From NCBI GenBank assembly GCA_023525975.1, contig CM042034.1:63795279-63859278 (forward strand): DNA of 64,000 nt, written 5' to 3'. Numbering within the stretch: position 1 is the first letter of the stretch; each line of letters opens with the position of its first letter. The translations under genes were made by a program, and so were the position numbers. This document shows, one piece after another, positions 1 through 11,105 of this stretch. Origin of the DNA: Smallanthus sonchifolius (taxonomy: Eukaryota > Streptophyta > Magnoliopsida > Asterales > Asteraceae). The notes under the pieces are model-generated. The model searched no databases and was not told where the DNA came from. It saw nothing but the letters and a program-made list of their open reading frames with translations.

Positions 1-2322
1 TTCTCGAAATGTATTGCATAAAATGAAAGGTTTGAAATTGATCTTTTTAGAACATTTTGATCAAGGTTTGAGTTTGAATAACTAAATAAATAAATTACAA
101 AATTATTATTTATTTACTTAGTTATAAAAATAATGTAGGTATTAGGGGTAATTAAGTATAACTTAAATAAATAATTCTTAAATATAAATTAAATAAATAA
201 TTTTTACCTTATTTATTTGTTTATAAAATATGTAACATAGTCTTTTAGTTATAAAAATGTATCGGGTGTTTTATATTAATTATAATTTAATAACTAATTT
301 TTTTATAAAATGAAAGTTTGAAATGAATAGTTTAAAATAATTGAAGTTGGGGTTTTGGTTTGAATAACTAAATAAAATTAAATCGTTGTTATTTATTTAT
401 TTAGTTATAAAAATAGCGTGAACTATATTAAGTATAAATTAAATAAATATTTTTTCTTTATTTATTTGTTTATAAAGGTGTAAAAATATTGATGTATAAA
501 TTAAATAAATAATTTTTACTTTATTTATTTATGTATAAAAATGTGTAAAATAACATTTATTTATAATAAGTATACCTCTAACTTTTTAGTGTAGGCTAAA
601 ATGAATAATTTATATATTTCTTCATTTAAAAAGAATTATTTGATTGTTCTAAATAAAGATTGGATTTTATAACTTTATAAATTTGTTTTTTTTTATAATT
701 TTTAAACTCAAATATGTGTATATAAATAGTTTAATAATTACATGATTTATAACCTTTGTTTCATGGAAAAGTATTTTGATAAATTTTTGTTATAATAGTT
801 AGGTAAATTTTAAAAAACTTTGTTTTGTATTTTAAATAGTGGGATTTAAAATATATTTTTAAATGCATAACATGAGTTTCTAAACAATATAAATATGTAA
901 AATAAATGTTTTATATTAAAATTGTAAACGATTGTTTTATTCTGGTCTAAATAATGTCGGGTTTATAAAAATAATTTTATACGATTTTTAAAGCATCAAA
1001 AACGGTTTTTAAAATTAAATGTATGCAACCCGGTTCGAACCCGGGTGGTTTGTGTGGGGAACACATGAGTTACCACTGGGTCAGGAACATCACTTGTGAT
1101 GTAGTGCCGATCTGAATTGTCTTAACAGAACGATGGAGTGGAGGCGGGTCTGGTATGAGGCTTTGTGTAAAAAGAGCCGGCCTGGTGGGTTGCGGGTTTC
1201 GAAGCCACACCATCTAGTCCAGTGGCGCAATGACTTAACCGGCTGGGCTAGATGGTTTCGCTGTTATTATTATGAACCTGATAAAATAAAGCCGCTAATT
1301 AAATCGAGCAAAATCCCCAAATGCAAAAACCCGAACCCTAGCCATTCAGATCACTATGATCGGCCCTCGATTGGAAGCCACAACCATGGGGCTTTCGTTA
1401 CTGACATTAAGACGAATCTAAAGATGTAAGATTTACCTTGAATGGTTGAGAGATGGTGGCGCTCGGCTAGGGCACGCCGGTTCGGTTCGCCGGAGTTCGT
1501 TCGTGCACCAGAGTCGACTTCGTTCGTATCTAAGGGTTTAGGATGTTTGTAAAAGGTGTCGCCAGTGTGTGTGTGTGGAATGTATGTCTCAATTTTGTTT
1601 TCAATGCTCAAATCGATTCGGATTAACAGGCAACATCTGTTGGCGTTGTTCACGCGTTAATCCGCTTAATTGATGCTGAATTTGGTCGTGTTTACGGTCT
1701 GGATTCATAAGAGTATAGGTTGTGCGTGATTTATGGAATTGAAACCGTTTTGATTTCATGAATTGAATGCTGGTTTGACACGGTTTGACTTTGATTAGTC
1801 AAACTATCTCAATTTGTTTGAATTTCGAATTCTTGGCCGCTCAAATGTTAGTTTGAATGTGATTCAACTTTAAGAGTGGTTGATATCCCATCTAGTGTCC
1901 AAGGCAAGTCCGAATCCATCGGGTCTTGATCGAATTCCACTTGATTTGGGCTGTTGACTTTCCAAGAGTCAAATGGGAGTCAAAGTAGGTTCAATTCGAT
2001 GAATAGGTTCAAGATGGAGGTGATGGGGTTCATTTTTAAGGGTAAGGGCTCAAGTTGGGAGTTCAAGTGTATAAGGGGTTCAAAACTAACCTAATTAAGT
2101 TGTAATTGAATATATACAAATTTACATATATGCATATGGAATATAAATTTATTCAAATTAAAATGTATGTACATGTGTGTATATAAAAATCAAAATTTAA
2201 GAATTTCATAGAAACTTTGTGATTTAACGTTTGCAAATAATACAAGAGTAATGCACTAAAATTGGAATTGAAATATTGTTTATTGCATGAAAGCCAATAC
2301 AGGGAAAATCATAAATGTTACA
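1..2322 (-). repeat. 3' LTR of the gypsy element, cut by the window edge
   Basis: Position 1 matches position 8417 and the match runs on to 2322/10748, where both copies end in TGTTACA. The outer part of this LTR lies before the window. The first kilobase is very AT-rich with many TAAATAAATAA-type words. The LTR carries two tRNA-like modules (see 1026-1256). Confidence 0.9.
1026..1256 (-). repeat. Two tRNA-like (SINE-like) modules inside the gypsy 3' LTR
   Basis: On the minus strand, 1087-1026 has a tRNA-like head (TGACCCAGTGGT, a weak A box) and a strong B box (GGTTCGAACC at about 1031-1045). A second module at 1256-1190 has TAGCCCAGCCGG, a perfect match to the pol III A-box consensus TRGYNNARNNGG, and a near-consensus B box (GCTTCGAAACC). 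Both occur at the same places in the other LTR. They look like tRNA-derived sequence fixed in the LTR of this family. Transcription by pol III is inference. Confidence 0.55.
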
Positions 2323-2336
2323 GTATCCCCATGTTG
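2323..2336 (-). other. Polypurine tract of the gypsy element
   Basis: On the minus strand the bases just before the LTR read CAACATGGGGATAC and are followed directly by TGTAAC, the LTR start. This is the usual place and style of the second-strand primer in plant chromoviruses. Confidence 0.7.
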
Positions 2337-2356
2337 AGGGAATTTCGTCCTGAAAT

Positions 2357-5203
2357 TTAGCTAGTCGAGGCGACTGAATCAGCAAAAAGATGCGGGTACT
2401 TGAGCTTCATTTGGTCCTCACGCTCCCAAGTAAACTCAGGTCCACGTTTTGATTCCCAACGAACTTTGATAATAGGAATACGGCTTCGCTTGAGTTGTTT
2501 GATCTCGCGATCCATGATCTCTACAGGTTTCTCAACGAAGTGCATCATTTCGTCAATGCGCATGTCATCAAGAGGTATATGGAGATTCTCATCAGCAAGG
2601 CATTTCTTTAGGTTGGACACATGAAATGTAGGATGCACATTGCCGAGTGATGGAGGTAACTCGAGTTTGTAAGCCACTTTCCCAATCCTCTCAATGATCT
2701 TGAATAGACCCACATAGCGAGGTGCTAACTTGCCTTTCTTTCCAAAATGGATCACACCCTTCCACGGAGACACCTTTAGAAGAAAAAGGTCACCGACTTG
2801 GAATTCCAAGGGTTTTCGTCGTTTATCGACATAACTCTTTTGCCGACTCCTCGCTACTCGAATGTTGTCACGGATTTGAATGATCTTGTCGTATGTTTCT
2901 TGGATTAGCTCGGGACCAGTGATTTGTGCTTCACCAATCTCGTTCCAACAGATAGGAGAACGACACTTACGGCCATATAGAGCTTCAAATGGAGCCATAT
3001 TGATACTTGTGTGGTAACTATTGTTGTAGGAGAACTCAATTAGGGATAGATGTGAATCCCAATTACCACCAAAATCAATTACACAAGCTCTAAGCATGTC
3101 CTCAAGAGTTTGGATTGTACGCTTGGTCTGACCATCAGTTTGGAGGTGGTAAGCCGTGCTCAAATCCAATCGTGTACCAAGAGCAGCTTGGAGGGATTGC
3201 CAGAAACGGGAGGTGAATCGAGCATCTCTATCGGAGATTATGTTTAAGGGAACACCGTGACGGCTCACAATTTCATCAATGTAAATTCGGGCCAATTTCC
3301 CAACCCGATAGTCTTCATGGACAGGTAAGAAATGAGCAGATTTGGTGAGGCGGTCAATGATCACCCATATGCTATCATAACCACTTGAGGTTCGAGGGAG
3401 TTTGGTAATAAAATCCATAGCTAAGTTCTCCCATTTCCACACGGGAATTTCCGGTTGTTCAAGTAAACCGGAAGGACGTTGATGTTCGGCTTTGACTTTG
3501 GAGAAAGTTAGACATTTGGCAACATAGAGGGCAATGTCTTTCTTCATACCGAGCCACCAATATTGATGGCGAAGATCTTGGTACATTTTATCCGCACCAG
3601 GATGGATAGAATAACGAGTCTTGTGGGCCTCGTTCATGAGAAATGCACGGAGATCATCACGATCGGGAACCCAAATACGGTTCAAGTAATAAAGTAAGCC
3701 ATTGGGTTTTGATTCAAGCTGAAGTTCAACACCACACGACACTTCCTCGTACATGTTACCCTCGGTGACCGAGACATGTTGAGCTTCTAGGATATGATTC
3801 TGCATGTTGGTTTGAATTTGGACACAATGAAGCATGACATGGTCCTTTCGACTCAAAGCGTCGGCTACAACATTCGCCTTGCCGGGATGGTAACGAATCT
3901 CGCAGTCATAGTCGTTAAGGAGTTTAACCCAACGTCGTTGCCTCATATTGAGCTCTTTTTGGTTGAAGATGTTTTGGAGACTTTTATGGTCGGTGAACAC
4001 CACACATTTTGTGTCATAGAGGTAATGTCTCCAAATCTTCAATGCGAATACAACCGCACCCAATTCGAGGTCATGCGTTGTATAATTCTTCTCATGAATC
4101 TTAAGTTGCCTCGATGCATAAGCGATTACCTTGCCTCGTTGCATGAGGACACAACCGAGACCTTGGTTGGAGGCATCACAGTAGACAACTAGGTCATCAT
4201 TCCCATCAGGGAGTGTCAAAATAGGAGCATTACACAACTTTTGCTTGAGAGTTTGGAAAGCTTCTTCTTGCTTTGGTCCCCATTCATAAGGTTTACCCTT
4301 GTGGGTCAAAGCGGTGAGAGGAACAGCAATCTTAGAGAAATTTGAAATGAAACGACGATAATATCCCGCAAGACCAAAAAATGAACGAATTTCGGTGGGC
4401 ATTCCAATTCTTAACAGCTTCGATCTTAGCAGGGTCAACATGAATTCCTTTTTCGTTGACGATATGACCCAGGAATTGAACCTCCTTTAGCCAAAATTCA
4501 CATTTAGAGAACTTGGCACATAGTTGCTCTTTCCTCAAGAGATCCAAAACCAACTTAAGGTGTTGCTCATGATCGGATTTAGTCTTGGAGTAGATTAAGA
4601 TATCATCAATGAAGACGATCACGAATTTATCAAGGTATGGTTTGCACACACGATTCATGAGGTCCATGAAAACCGCAGGTGCATTGGTTAGCCCAAAAGG
4701 CATGACCATGAATTCGTAGTGACCATACCTTGTTCGAAAGGCAGTCTTTGGAATATCTTCCTCTTGTACACGGAATTGGTGATAACCAGATCGAAGATCA
4801 ATCTTCGAGAAACAAGTAGAGCCTTGAAGTTGATCAAAGAGATCATCAATTCTAGGCAATGGATAACGGTTCTTGATGGTAAGCTTGTTGAGTTCGCGGT
4901 AGTCAATACACATGCGGAATGATCCATACTTCTTCTTGACGATAAGACGGGTGCACCCCACGGTGAATAACTTGGACGGATGAAGCCCTTGTCGGAGAGT
5001 TCTTGGAGTTGACTTGCAAGTTCTTGCATTTCAGAAGGTGCAAGACGGTATGGAGCTCTAGCCACTGGGTTAGCTCCGGGTACAAGGTCAATGCGAAATT
5101 CTACTTGCCGAACGGGTGGAAGACCGGATAAGTCTTTGGGGAATACTTCGGGAAATTCCCGGATGATGGGGATGTCTTGAATATTCTTCTCTTTGACATC
5201 CTT
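2357..5203 (-). pseudogene. pol: Gypsy pol remnant: reverse transcriptase, RNase H, integrase, chromodomain-like tail
   Basis: Reading on the minus strand, the linker after protease (PPVRQVEFRIDLVPG at about 5120-5065) is followed by the RT (MCIDYREL, MPFGLTNAP, then FIDD at the catalytic site, 4961-4400), RNase H (VVYCDASNQGLGCVL and later FTDHKSL), the integrase zinc finger and core (WENLAMDFITKLPR, NIISDRDARFTS, SYNNSYHTSI) and a C-terminal chromodomain-like stretch (VRWESKRGPEFTWE) ending at 2357. The frame is broken three times: an in-frame TAG at the gag-pro end (about 5204), a shift near 4940-4965 and another near 4385-4441. Domain order with integrase after RNase H is diagnostic of Ty3/gypsy. 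The 2357-4441 piece alone is open for 694 codons, so decay is recent. Confidence 0.93.
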
Positions 5204-6862
5204 CTAAACAATATGAGCTAAGAAGGCCACGTACTTCTTTCGTAAGTACTTTTGAGCAGTAGTGCATGACATTAACCTGAGTCCTTTGCAAGGTTTTTCA
5301 CCAAGGACTCTTAACGTTTCTCCTGACGGAAAGGGTATTCGGATGCATTTCTCAAAACAGATGACTTCGGCATGGTGATTTGACAGCCAATCCATGCCTA
5401 TGATGATATCAAAACTTCCTAGTGGCATTGGCACGAGGTTGATTGGAAATGTATGATCATTAAGTTCTAGAGAACAGTCGTGGATAACGGAGTCTATTGT
5501 AAGGGAGTCACCATTTGCTACTTCAACAGTGACGGTTTTCTCTAATTTGGACCGTGTTTTTGCAAGTAAGGGTTCAAAGTTAAGTGACACAAAACTTTTA
5601 TCGGCACCGGTATCAAATAAAATGGAGGCATATTGACTATTAACAAGGAACGTATCGTTGACCACATCATTGTTGGCTTGAGCTTCATTGGCGTTTATGT
5701 TGAAAGCACGCCCACAAGCTCCGCCTTGTCTAGCATTGGTGAACTTCGGGCACTGGTCACGGAAATGATTTGGGTTGCCACATTCATAACAAGCACGCCC
5801 ATTTGCAATAGCGGGAACACCTTGATTAGCCACTTGTTGGTTAGATCGGGTTGGTGGGTTGACTTGACCCGCAAGTGCTTTGGCTCTACAAACATTAACC
5901 GTATGGCCATATTTCTCACTGTGAGTGCAAAGACGACAGGGAGTATTTTGGAGATGGTGATAATTGCATGTGGCATAGAGTGGGTAGGTACCCACATATG
6001 GCTTCTTGACTGGTGCTTGAGCCATGGGAGCAACTTGGTTAGCAGGCATAGCAGGAGTGACCACAACAAAATTTCTAGACTTTCTTTTTTTATTATGGTG
6101 GTAGGGTTCAGTTTTGGCTTCTTTGATGTGTACAGGAGGAGTTGTGGTGTCGGGAGCTTTCTTGGTGCCTTTTCTAGTCAGAGTACCTGCTTTCACATGG
6201 TTGTCGGTCAAAGTAGCAGATAATCGGATAGCATCTTCGAGTGTTGCGGGATTTCTTCCTAAGACAGTATCCTGAATCTGCCTAGGTAATCCACCGATGT
6301 ACTTTTCAATGCAGCGGGATAAGGGTGTGACCATATGGGGCACAAGGAGACTCAGTTCATGAAACCGGGTTGTATAAGCCAGACTTTCACCACTGTCTTG
6401 GGTAAGATCCCAAAACTCAACTTCCAGCTTCCTCACCTCATTCCGAGGGTAGAACTCTTCGGTCATTAGTCTCTTAACCTCATCCCATGGTAAAGCCATG
6501 GTTGCCTCCATACCTCTAGTTCTCTTTTCCCCATTCCACCATGTGAGTGCCCGTTTTTGAAAGAGACTTGTGGCATGACGAACACGAAGGTTATCGGGGC
6601 AGTCACTATTGAGGAAGGTGCCCTCAATACTTTTGAACCATTGAAGGAGTCCCGTAGCCCCTTCGGTACCATAGAACTTAAGAGGAATACATGAGTTGAA
6701 GTGTTTGAAGGTGCATTGTGATGGGTTGGCACCACCACCACCATTAGCTCCATGGTTACCAATTATGGCACCATTAACTTGGGTGAGTTGAGTTACAAGT
6801 TGTGCAAGGATAGCAGCAACGCCGGTGTTGTTGTTGGTCACGGTAACACGACGGGGAGGCAT
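5204..6862 (-). CDS. gag: Gypsy gag-protease polyprotein, intact frame
   Basis: Open frame of 552 codons starting MPPRRV, chosen over the ATG 15 bases upstream because such a basic MPPRR start is usual in Tekay-type gag. The N-terminal half is a retrotransposon gag capsid region (WFKSIEGTF, WDEVKRLMTEEFYP, then LSLLVPHMV). About residue 365 it has a zinc knuckle (CYECGNPNHFRDQC, CX2CX4HX4C), and further on an aspartic protease active site (ILFDTGADKSFVS) and the protease beta strand IIIGMDWL. Gag packages the RNA and the protease cuts the polyprotein. In intact relatives the frame normally runs on into RT; here it stops at TAG just after FLAHIV, separating it from pol. Confidence 0.9.
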   Translation of the reverse strand: MPPRRVTVTNNNTGVAAILAQLVTQLTQVNGAIIGNHGANGGGGANPSQCTFKHFNSCIPLKFYGTEGATGLLQWFKSIEGTFLNSDCPDNLRVRHATSLFQKRALTWWNGEKRTRGMEATMALPWDEVKRLMTEEFYPRNEVRKLEVEFWDLTQDSGESLAYTTRFHELSLLVPHMVTPLSRCIEKYIGGLPRQIQDTVLGRNPATLEDAIRLSATLTDNHVKAGTLTRKGTKKAPDTTTPPVHIKEAKTEPYHHNKKRKSRNFVVVTPAMPANQVAPMAQAPVKKPYVGTYPLYATCNYHHLQNTPCRLCTHSEKYGHTVNVCRAKALAGQVNPPTRSNQQVANQGVPAIANGRACYECGNPNHFRDQCPKFTNARQGGACGRAFNINANEAQANNDVVNDTFLVNSQYASILFDTGADKSFVSLNFEPLLAKTRSKLEKTVTVEVANGDSLTIDSVIHDCSLELNDHTFPINLVPMPLGSFDIIIGMDWLSNHHAEVICFEKCIRIPFPSGETLRVLGEKPCKGLRLMSCTTAQKYLRKKYVAFLAHIV

Positions 6863-7549
6863 TATACAGATTTGCACAAAACAAGAAAAGATGTAAGAAC
6901 TTATGAAAGTTGATTGAATTTAAAGGGGACAAAATAATAGATGGAGTAGTAAATCATAGTTTGGATTGTACTCAAATAGTGACATAATCACTTGAATACT
7001 ATGACACATTAAGATTAATTAAACTCATATAATTTTCAAGGAGACATGTTTTAGCCTATAAGTAAACACTCATCCCGGGAATTCCCAGGAAAGCATACGG
7101 GTCCCTCGGTTGATTGGGGTTTATACGAAATGCTTTCCTAGACAGAAAACCCAGAATACAGGTGTCACCCTTCCAGATTGCACTTGTCCTCAAATAATTA
7201 ACAAAGTTTAAAAGCCTTAACGAGGAAATAAAGAATTTTTTTTTTTTATAGATTTAGATCCATGAAGTTTCCACATGCCAAGAGGATGATGATAGAGAGA
7301 TAGGTAAGGAGGTTATGAGGCTTTAAAGTATAGGTAGGGATATTGTTTTTTCAATTCATTATTTAAGTATAGTCTAATAAGTCATGAATTTTAGCAAGTA
7401 AGGCATCAAAAATAAATAGTAACTAATCATAGTAAGCATGTAAACACCTTGCATGTAGCACATATCACATAATCTTGAAGCATGGCATAAGTGAGTGTCC
7501 TAAGGTTATAGTCTAGGTCAAGAGTGTCTAATAACCTAATTCTCTATAA
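6863..7549 (-). other. Untranslated leader of the gypsy element
   Basis: Between the primer-binding site and the gag start lie about 690 bases with no long frame. A poly-T run (7239-7250 region) and AT-rich sequence are present. This is the normal place for packaging and leader functions; none can be identified by sequence. Confidence 0.6.
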
Positions 7550-7565
7550 CCTGGCTCTGATACCA
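7550..7565 (-). other. Primer-binding site, initiator tRNA-Met type
   Basis: The minus strand reads TGGTATCAGAGCCAGG, the standard plant complement to the 3' end of initiator tRNA-Met, three bases inside the LTR edge at 7569. Confidence 0.93.
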
Positions 7566-7568
7566 ATC

Positions 7569-10500
7569 TGTCACACCCCAACCGACGGCGGAAACGTCGG
7601 GGTGGGACATGTAGACTGTTCATGATCACAAGGTTGACTAGATTTCAATATTTTAATCATCAAATTTAACTTCAAATAATTCGACACAACCAGATTCAAA
7701 CAAGTTCATAAACAAAATACATAATGGTCTTTATTTAAATTTAACTAAGTCCAAAGCCTATGTGTAGCATGCCTTGATCAAACTCACTCATTAGCACCTG
7801 AAACATGAATAAAATAAAGTCAACTAAAAAGTTGGTGAGCATACACAGGTTTGTACATAGATAATGTATAGAAATGAATAAACAAATCCTTACATATCAT
7901 GATAAAATAAGGCATTTATGGGGAGCAGCTATTGTGTAACTAAAGTACAATCAAGCCTTTGTAACTAGCATTCAAATTGTGTTGTCGGTAACAATCACCC
8001 CAATCTGGGTGGGTTTGTCAGACTCAATAGATCTATCATTGTTAACCGTCGGCTTGAATAGTTAATGATTGCACATAAATTGCACACAAAAGTTAGCACA
8101 CCTAGCACTCAGACATAAAGCTCAAATTGCACACATGAATGTAAAGAGGATTTGTATTTGTGTAGTTTGTGTAAATGTAAGCAATAGTTTGTATAATGTT
8201 CATGTTCCACCCCAAAAATGTAAAAGAGTAAAAGGGGCTATGTAATACTCACTTGATTCAAAAGGCGTAGCTAACGCGAGAGACTAGATAGTAATATGAT
8301 CCTTGTAATGCACAACGTTAACCTAGATTGGAATGTATATTGAATTAATAGTGTACACAATAGTCTATGTCTAAGTCTAGGGTTGAATTGGACGTGTGTA
8401 TAAAGTTAGTGGTTTGTTCTCGAAATGTATTGCATAAAATGAAAGGTTTGAAATTGATCTTTTTAGAACATTTTGATCAAGGTTTGAGTTTGAATAACTA
8501 AATAAATAAATTACAAAATTATTATTTATTTACTTAGTTATAAAAATAATGTAGGTATTAGCGGTAATTAAGTATAACTTAAATAAATAGATCTTAAATA
8601 TAAATTAAATAAATAATTTTTACCTTATTTATTTGTTTATAAAATATGTAACCTAGTCTTTTAGTTATAAAAATGTATCGGGTGTTTTATATTAATTATA
8701 ATTTAATAACTAATTTTTTTATAAAATGAAAGTTTGAAATGAATAGTTTAAAATAATTGAAGTCAGGGTTTTGGTTTGAATAACTAAATAAAATTAAATA
8801 GTTGTTATTTATTTATTTAGTTATAAAAATAGTGTGAATTATATTAAGTATAAATTAAATAAATAATTTTTCTTTATTTATTTGTTTATAAAGGTGTAAA
8901 AATACTAATGTATAAATTAAATAAATAATTTTTACTTTATTTATTTATGTATAAAAATGTGTAAAATAACATTTATTTATAATAAGTATACCCCTAACTT
9001 TTTAGTGTATGCTAAAATGAATAATTTATTTATTTATTCATTTAAAAAGAATTATTTGATTGTTCTAAATAAAGATTGGATTTTATAACTTTATAAATTT
9101 GTTTTTTTTTATAATTTTTAAACTCAAATATGTGTATATAAATAGTTTAATAATTACATGATTTATAACCTTTGTTTCATGGAAAAGTATTTTAATAAAT
9201 TTTTGTTATAATAGTTAGGTAAATTTTAAAATACTTTGTTTTGTATTTTAAATAGTGGGATTTAAAATATATTTTTAAATGCATAACATGAGTTTCTAAA
9301 CAATATAAATATGTAAAATAAATGTTTTATATTAAAATTGTAAACGATTGTTTTATTCTGGTCTAAATAATGTCGGGTTTATAAAAATAATTTTATACGA
9401 TTTTTAAAGCATCAAAAACGGTTTTTAAAATTAAATGTATGCCACCCGGTTCGAACCCGGGTGGTTTGTGTGGGGAACACATGAGTTACCACTGGGTCAG
9501 GAACATCACTTGTGATGTAGAGCCGATCTGAATTGTCTTAACAGAACGATGGAGTGGAGGCGGGTCTGGTATGAGGCTTTGTGTAAAAAGAGTCGGCCTG
9601 GTGGGTTGCGGGTTTCGAAGCCACACCATCTAGTCCAGCGGCGCAAGGACTTAACCGGCTGGGCTAGATGGTTTCGCTGTTATTATTATGAACCTGATAA
9701 AATAATGCCGCTAATTAAATCGAGCAAAATCCCCAAATGCAAAAACCCGAACCCTAGCCATTCAGATCACTATGATCGGCCCCCGATTGGAAGCCACAAC
9801 CATGGGGCTTTCATTACTGACATTAAGACGAATCTAAAGATGTAAGATTTACCTTGAATGGTTGAGAGATGGTGGCGCTCGGCTAGGGCACGCCGGTTCG
9901 GTTCCCCGGAGTTCGTTCGTGCCCCAGAGTCGACTTCGTTCGTATCTAAGGGTTTAGGATGTTTGTAAAAGGCGTCGCCAGTGTGTGTGTGTGGAATGTA
10001 TGTCTCAATTTTTTTTTCAATGCTCAAATCGATTCGGATTAACAGGCAACAGCTGTTGGCGTTGTTCACGCGTTAATCCGCTTAATTGATGCTGAATTTG
10101 GTCATGCTTACGGTCTAGATTCATAAGAGTATAGGTTGTGCGTGATTTACGGGATTGAAACCGTGTTGATTTCACGAATTGAATGCTGGTTTGACACGGT
10201 TTGACTTTGATTAGTCAAACTATCTTAATTTGTTTGAATTTCGAATTCTTGGCCACTCAAATGTTAGTTTGAATGTGATTCAGCTTTAAGAGTGGTTGAT
10301 ATCCCATCTAGTGTCCAAGGCAAGTCCGAATCCATCGGGTCTCGATCGAATTCCACTTGATTTGGGCTGTTGACTTTCCAAGAGTCAAAATAAGTCAAAT
10401 GGGAGTTAAAGTAGGTTCAATTTGATGAATAGGTTCAAGATGGTGGTGATGGGGTTCATTTTTAAGGGTAAGGGCTCAAGTTGGGAGTTCATGTGTATAA

Positions 10501-10748
10501 GGGGTTCAAAACTAACATAATTAAGTTGTAATTGATTATATACAAATTTACATATATGCATATGGAATAAAAATTTATTCAAATTAAAATGTATGTACAT
10601 GTGTGTATATAAAAATCAAAATTTAAGAATTTCATTGAAACTTTGTGATTTAACGTTTGCAAATAATACAAGAGTAATGCACTAAAATTGGAATTGAAAT
10701 GTTGTTTATTGCACGAAAGCCAATACAGGGAAAATCAGAAATGTTACA
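7569..10748 (-). repeat. 5' LTR of the gypsy element, complete, 3180 bp
   Basis: Begins TGTCACACC and ends TGTTACA on the plus strand. It matches 1-2322 from 8417 onward. A GC-rich inverted stretch (GACGGCGGAAACGTC) lies near its plus-strand start. It contains the same two tRNA-like modules as the other LTR. Confidence 0.92.
9441..9671 (-). repeat. tRNA-like module pair in the gypsy 5' LTR
   Basis: Same arrangement as at 1026-1256: a B-box-bearing module at 9503-9441 and an A-box plus B-box module at 9671-9605, both on the element's own strand. They differ from the first copy only by a few substitutions. Confidence 0.55.
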
Positions 10749-10753
10749 ACCGT
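10749..10753. other. Probable 5-bp target duplication of the gypsy insertion (ACCGT)
   Basis: The bases after the LTR end are ACCGT, and the uninterrupted copy of this copia LTR at about 14885-14910 reads ACGACCGTGCC at the same point. The partner copy of the duplication lies before the window. Confidence 0.6.
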
Positions 10754-11105
10754 GCCTAAGCATGGGCCACGACCGTGCCACCTTTTGGCGCGGTTGTGTG
10801 ACAGATGCGTTGACCGATCTGCTTCTTTCATTGGTTCTCTTTCTTCGAGGAAGTACGGCTTTTCAAACTCACGGGTATACACGTGGCCGTTGGGATACAA
10901 AGCATGGTTGTGCTTTGGTGTAATGGCTTGGCGCGGTCGTGCCAGATGCGGACGCGACGGTGCCTAGGGTTTGCATGCTTGGCACGTTCGTGCCAAGTAG
11001 GGGGCACGACCGTGCCTCCAACCCAGAAACCCTAAAACTTCAAATTTTATCCTGGAATTCTCTTGTTTGTTCACTTAGCTTCACAAAAACCTACAAAACT
11101 AGAAA
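10749..11105 (-). repeat. 3' LTR fragment of the gag-only copia element
   Basis: Matches about 14900-15260. It is truncated on the left by the gypsy insertion and on the right by the deletion that removed pol. The junction word GGAAGTACGGCTTT also occurs inside the LTR at about 10850, which could reflect a short-homology deletion. Confidence 0.75.

Larger units (their letters stand above)
1..10748 (-). mobile_element. Ty3/gypsy LTR retrotransposon, Tekay/Del-like chromovirus, minus strand
   Basis: Two long direct repeats (1-2322 and 7569-10748) bracket gag, protease, reverse transcriptase, RNase H, integrase and a chromodomain-like tail, all on the minus strand. A primer-binding site complementary to initiator tRNA-Met lies inside the upstream LTR and a purine-rich tract lies inside the downstream LTR, as expected of an LTR element. 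The LTRs begin TG and end CA. The window cuts off about 850 bases of the 3' LTR. The two LTRs are nearly identical, with scattered substitutions and one 10-base indel near 10388, so insertion is fairly recent. The element sits inside an older copia-type LTR. Pol is broken, so it is not autonomous as read. Confidence 0.93.

Noticed and set aside
1031..1045. Functional tRNA gene in the gypsy LTR
   Set aside because: B box is good but acceptor and anticodon stems do not form a proper cloverleaf, and both LTRs carry it.
1133..1429. 98-codon plus-strand frame, also at 9549-9845
   Set aside because: Lies in both gypsy LTRs and overlaps the tRNA-like module; no recognisable protein.
3794..4192. Plus-strand frame of 132 codons
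   Set aside because: Antisense to the gypsy pol, no motif of its own.
5633..6223. Plus-strand frame of 196 codons
   Set aside because: Antisense to the intact gag-protease frame.
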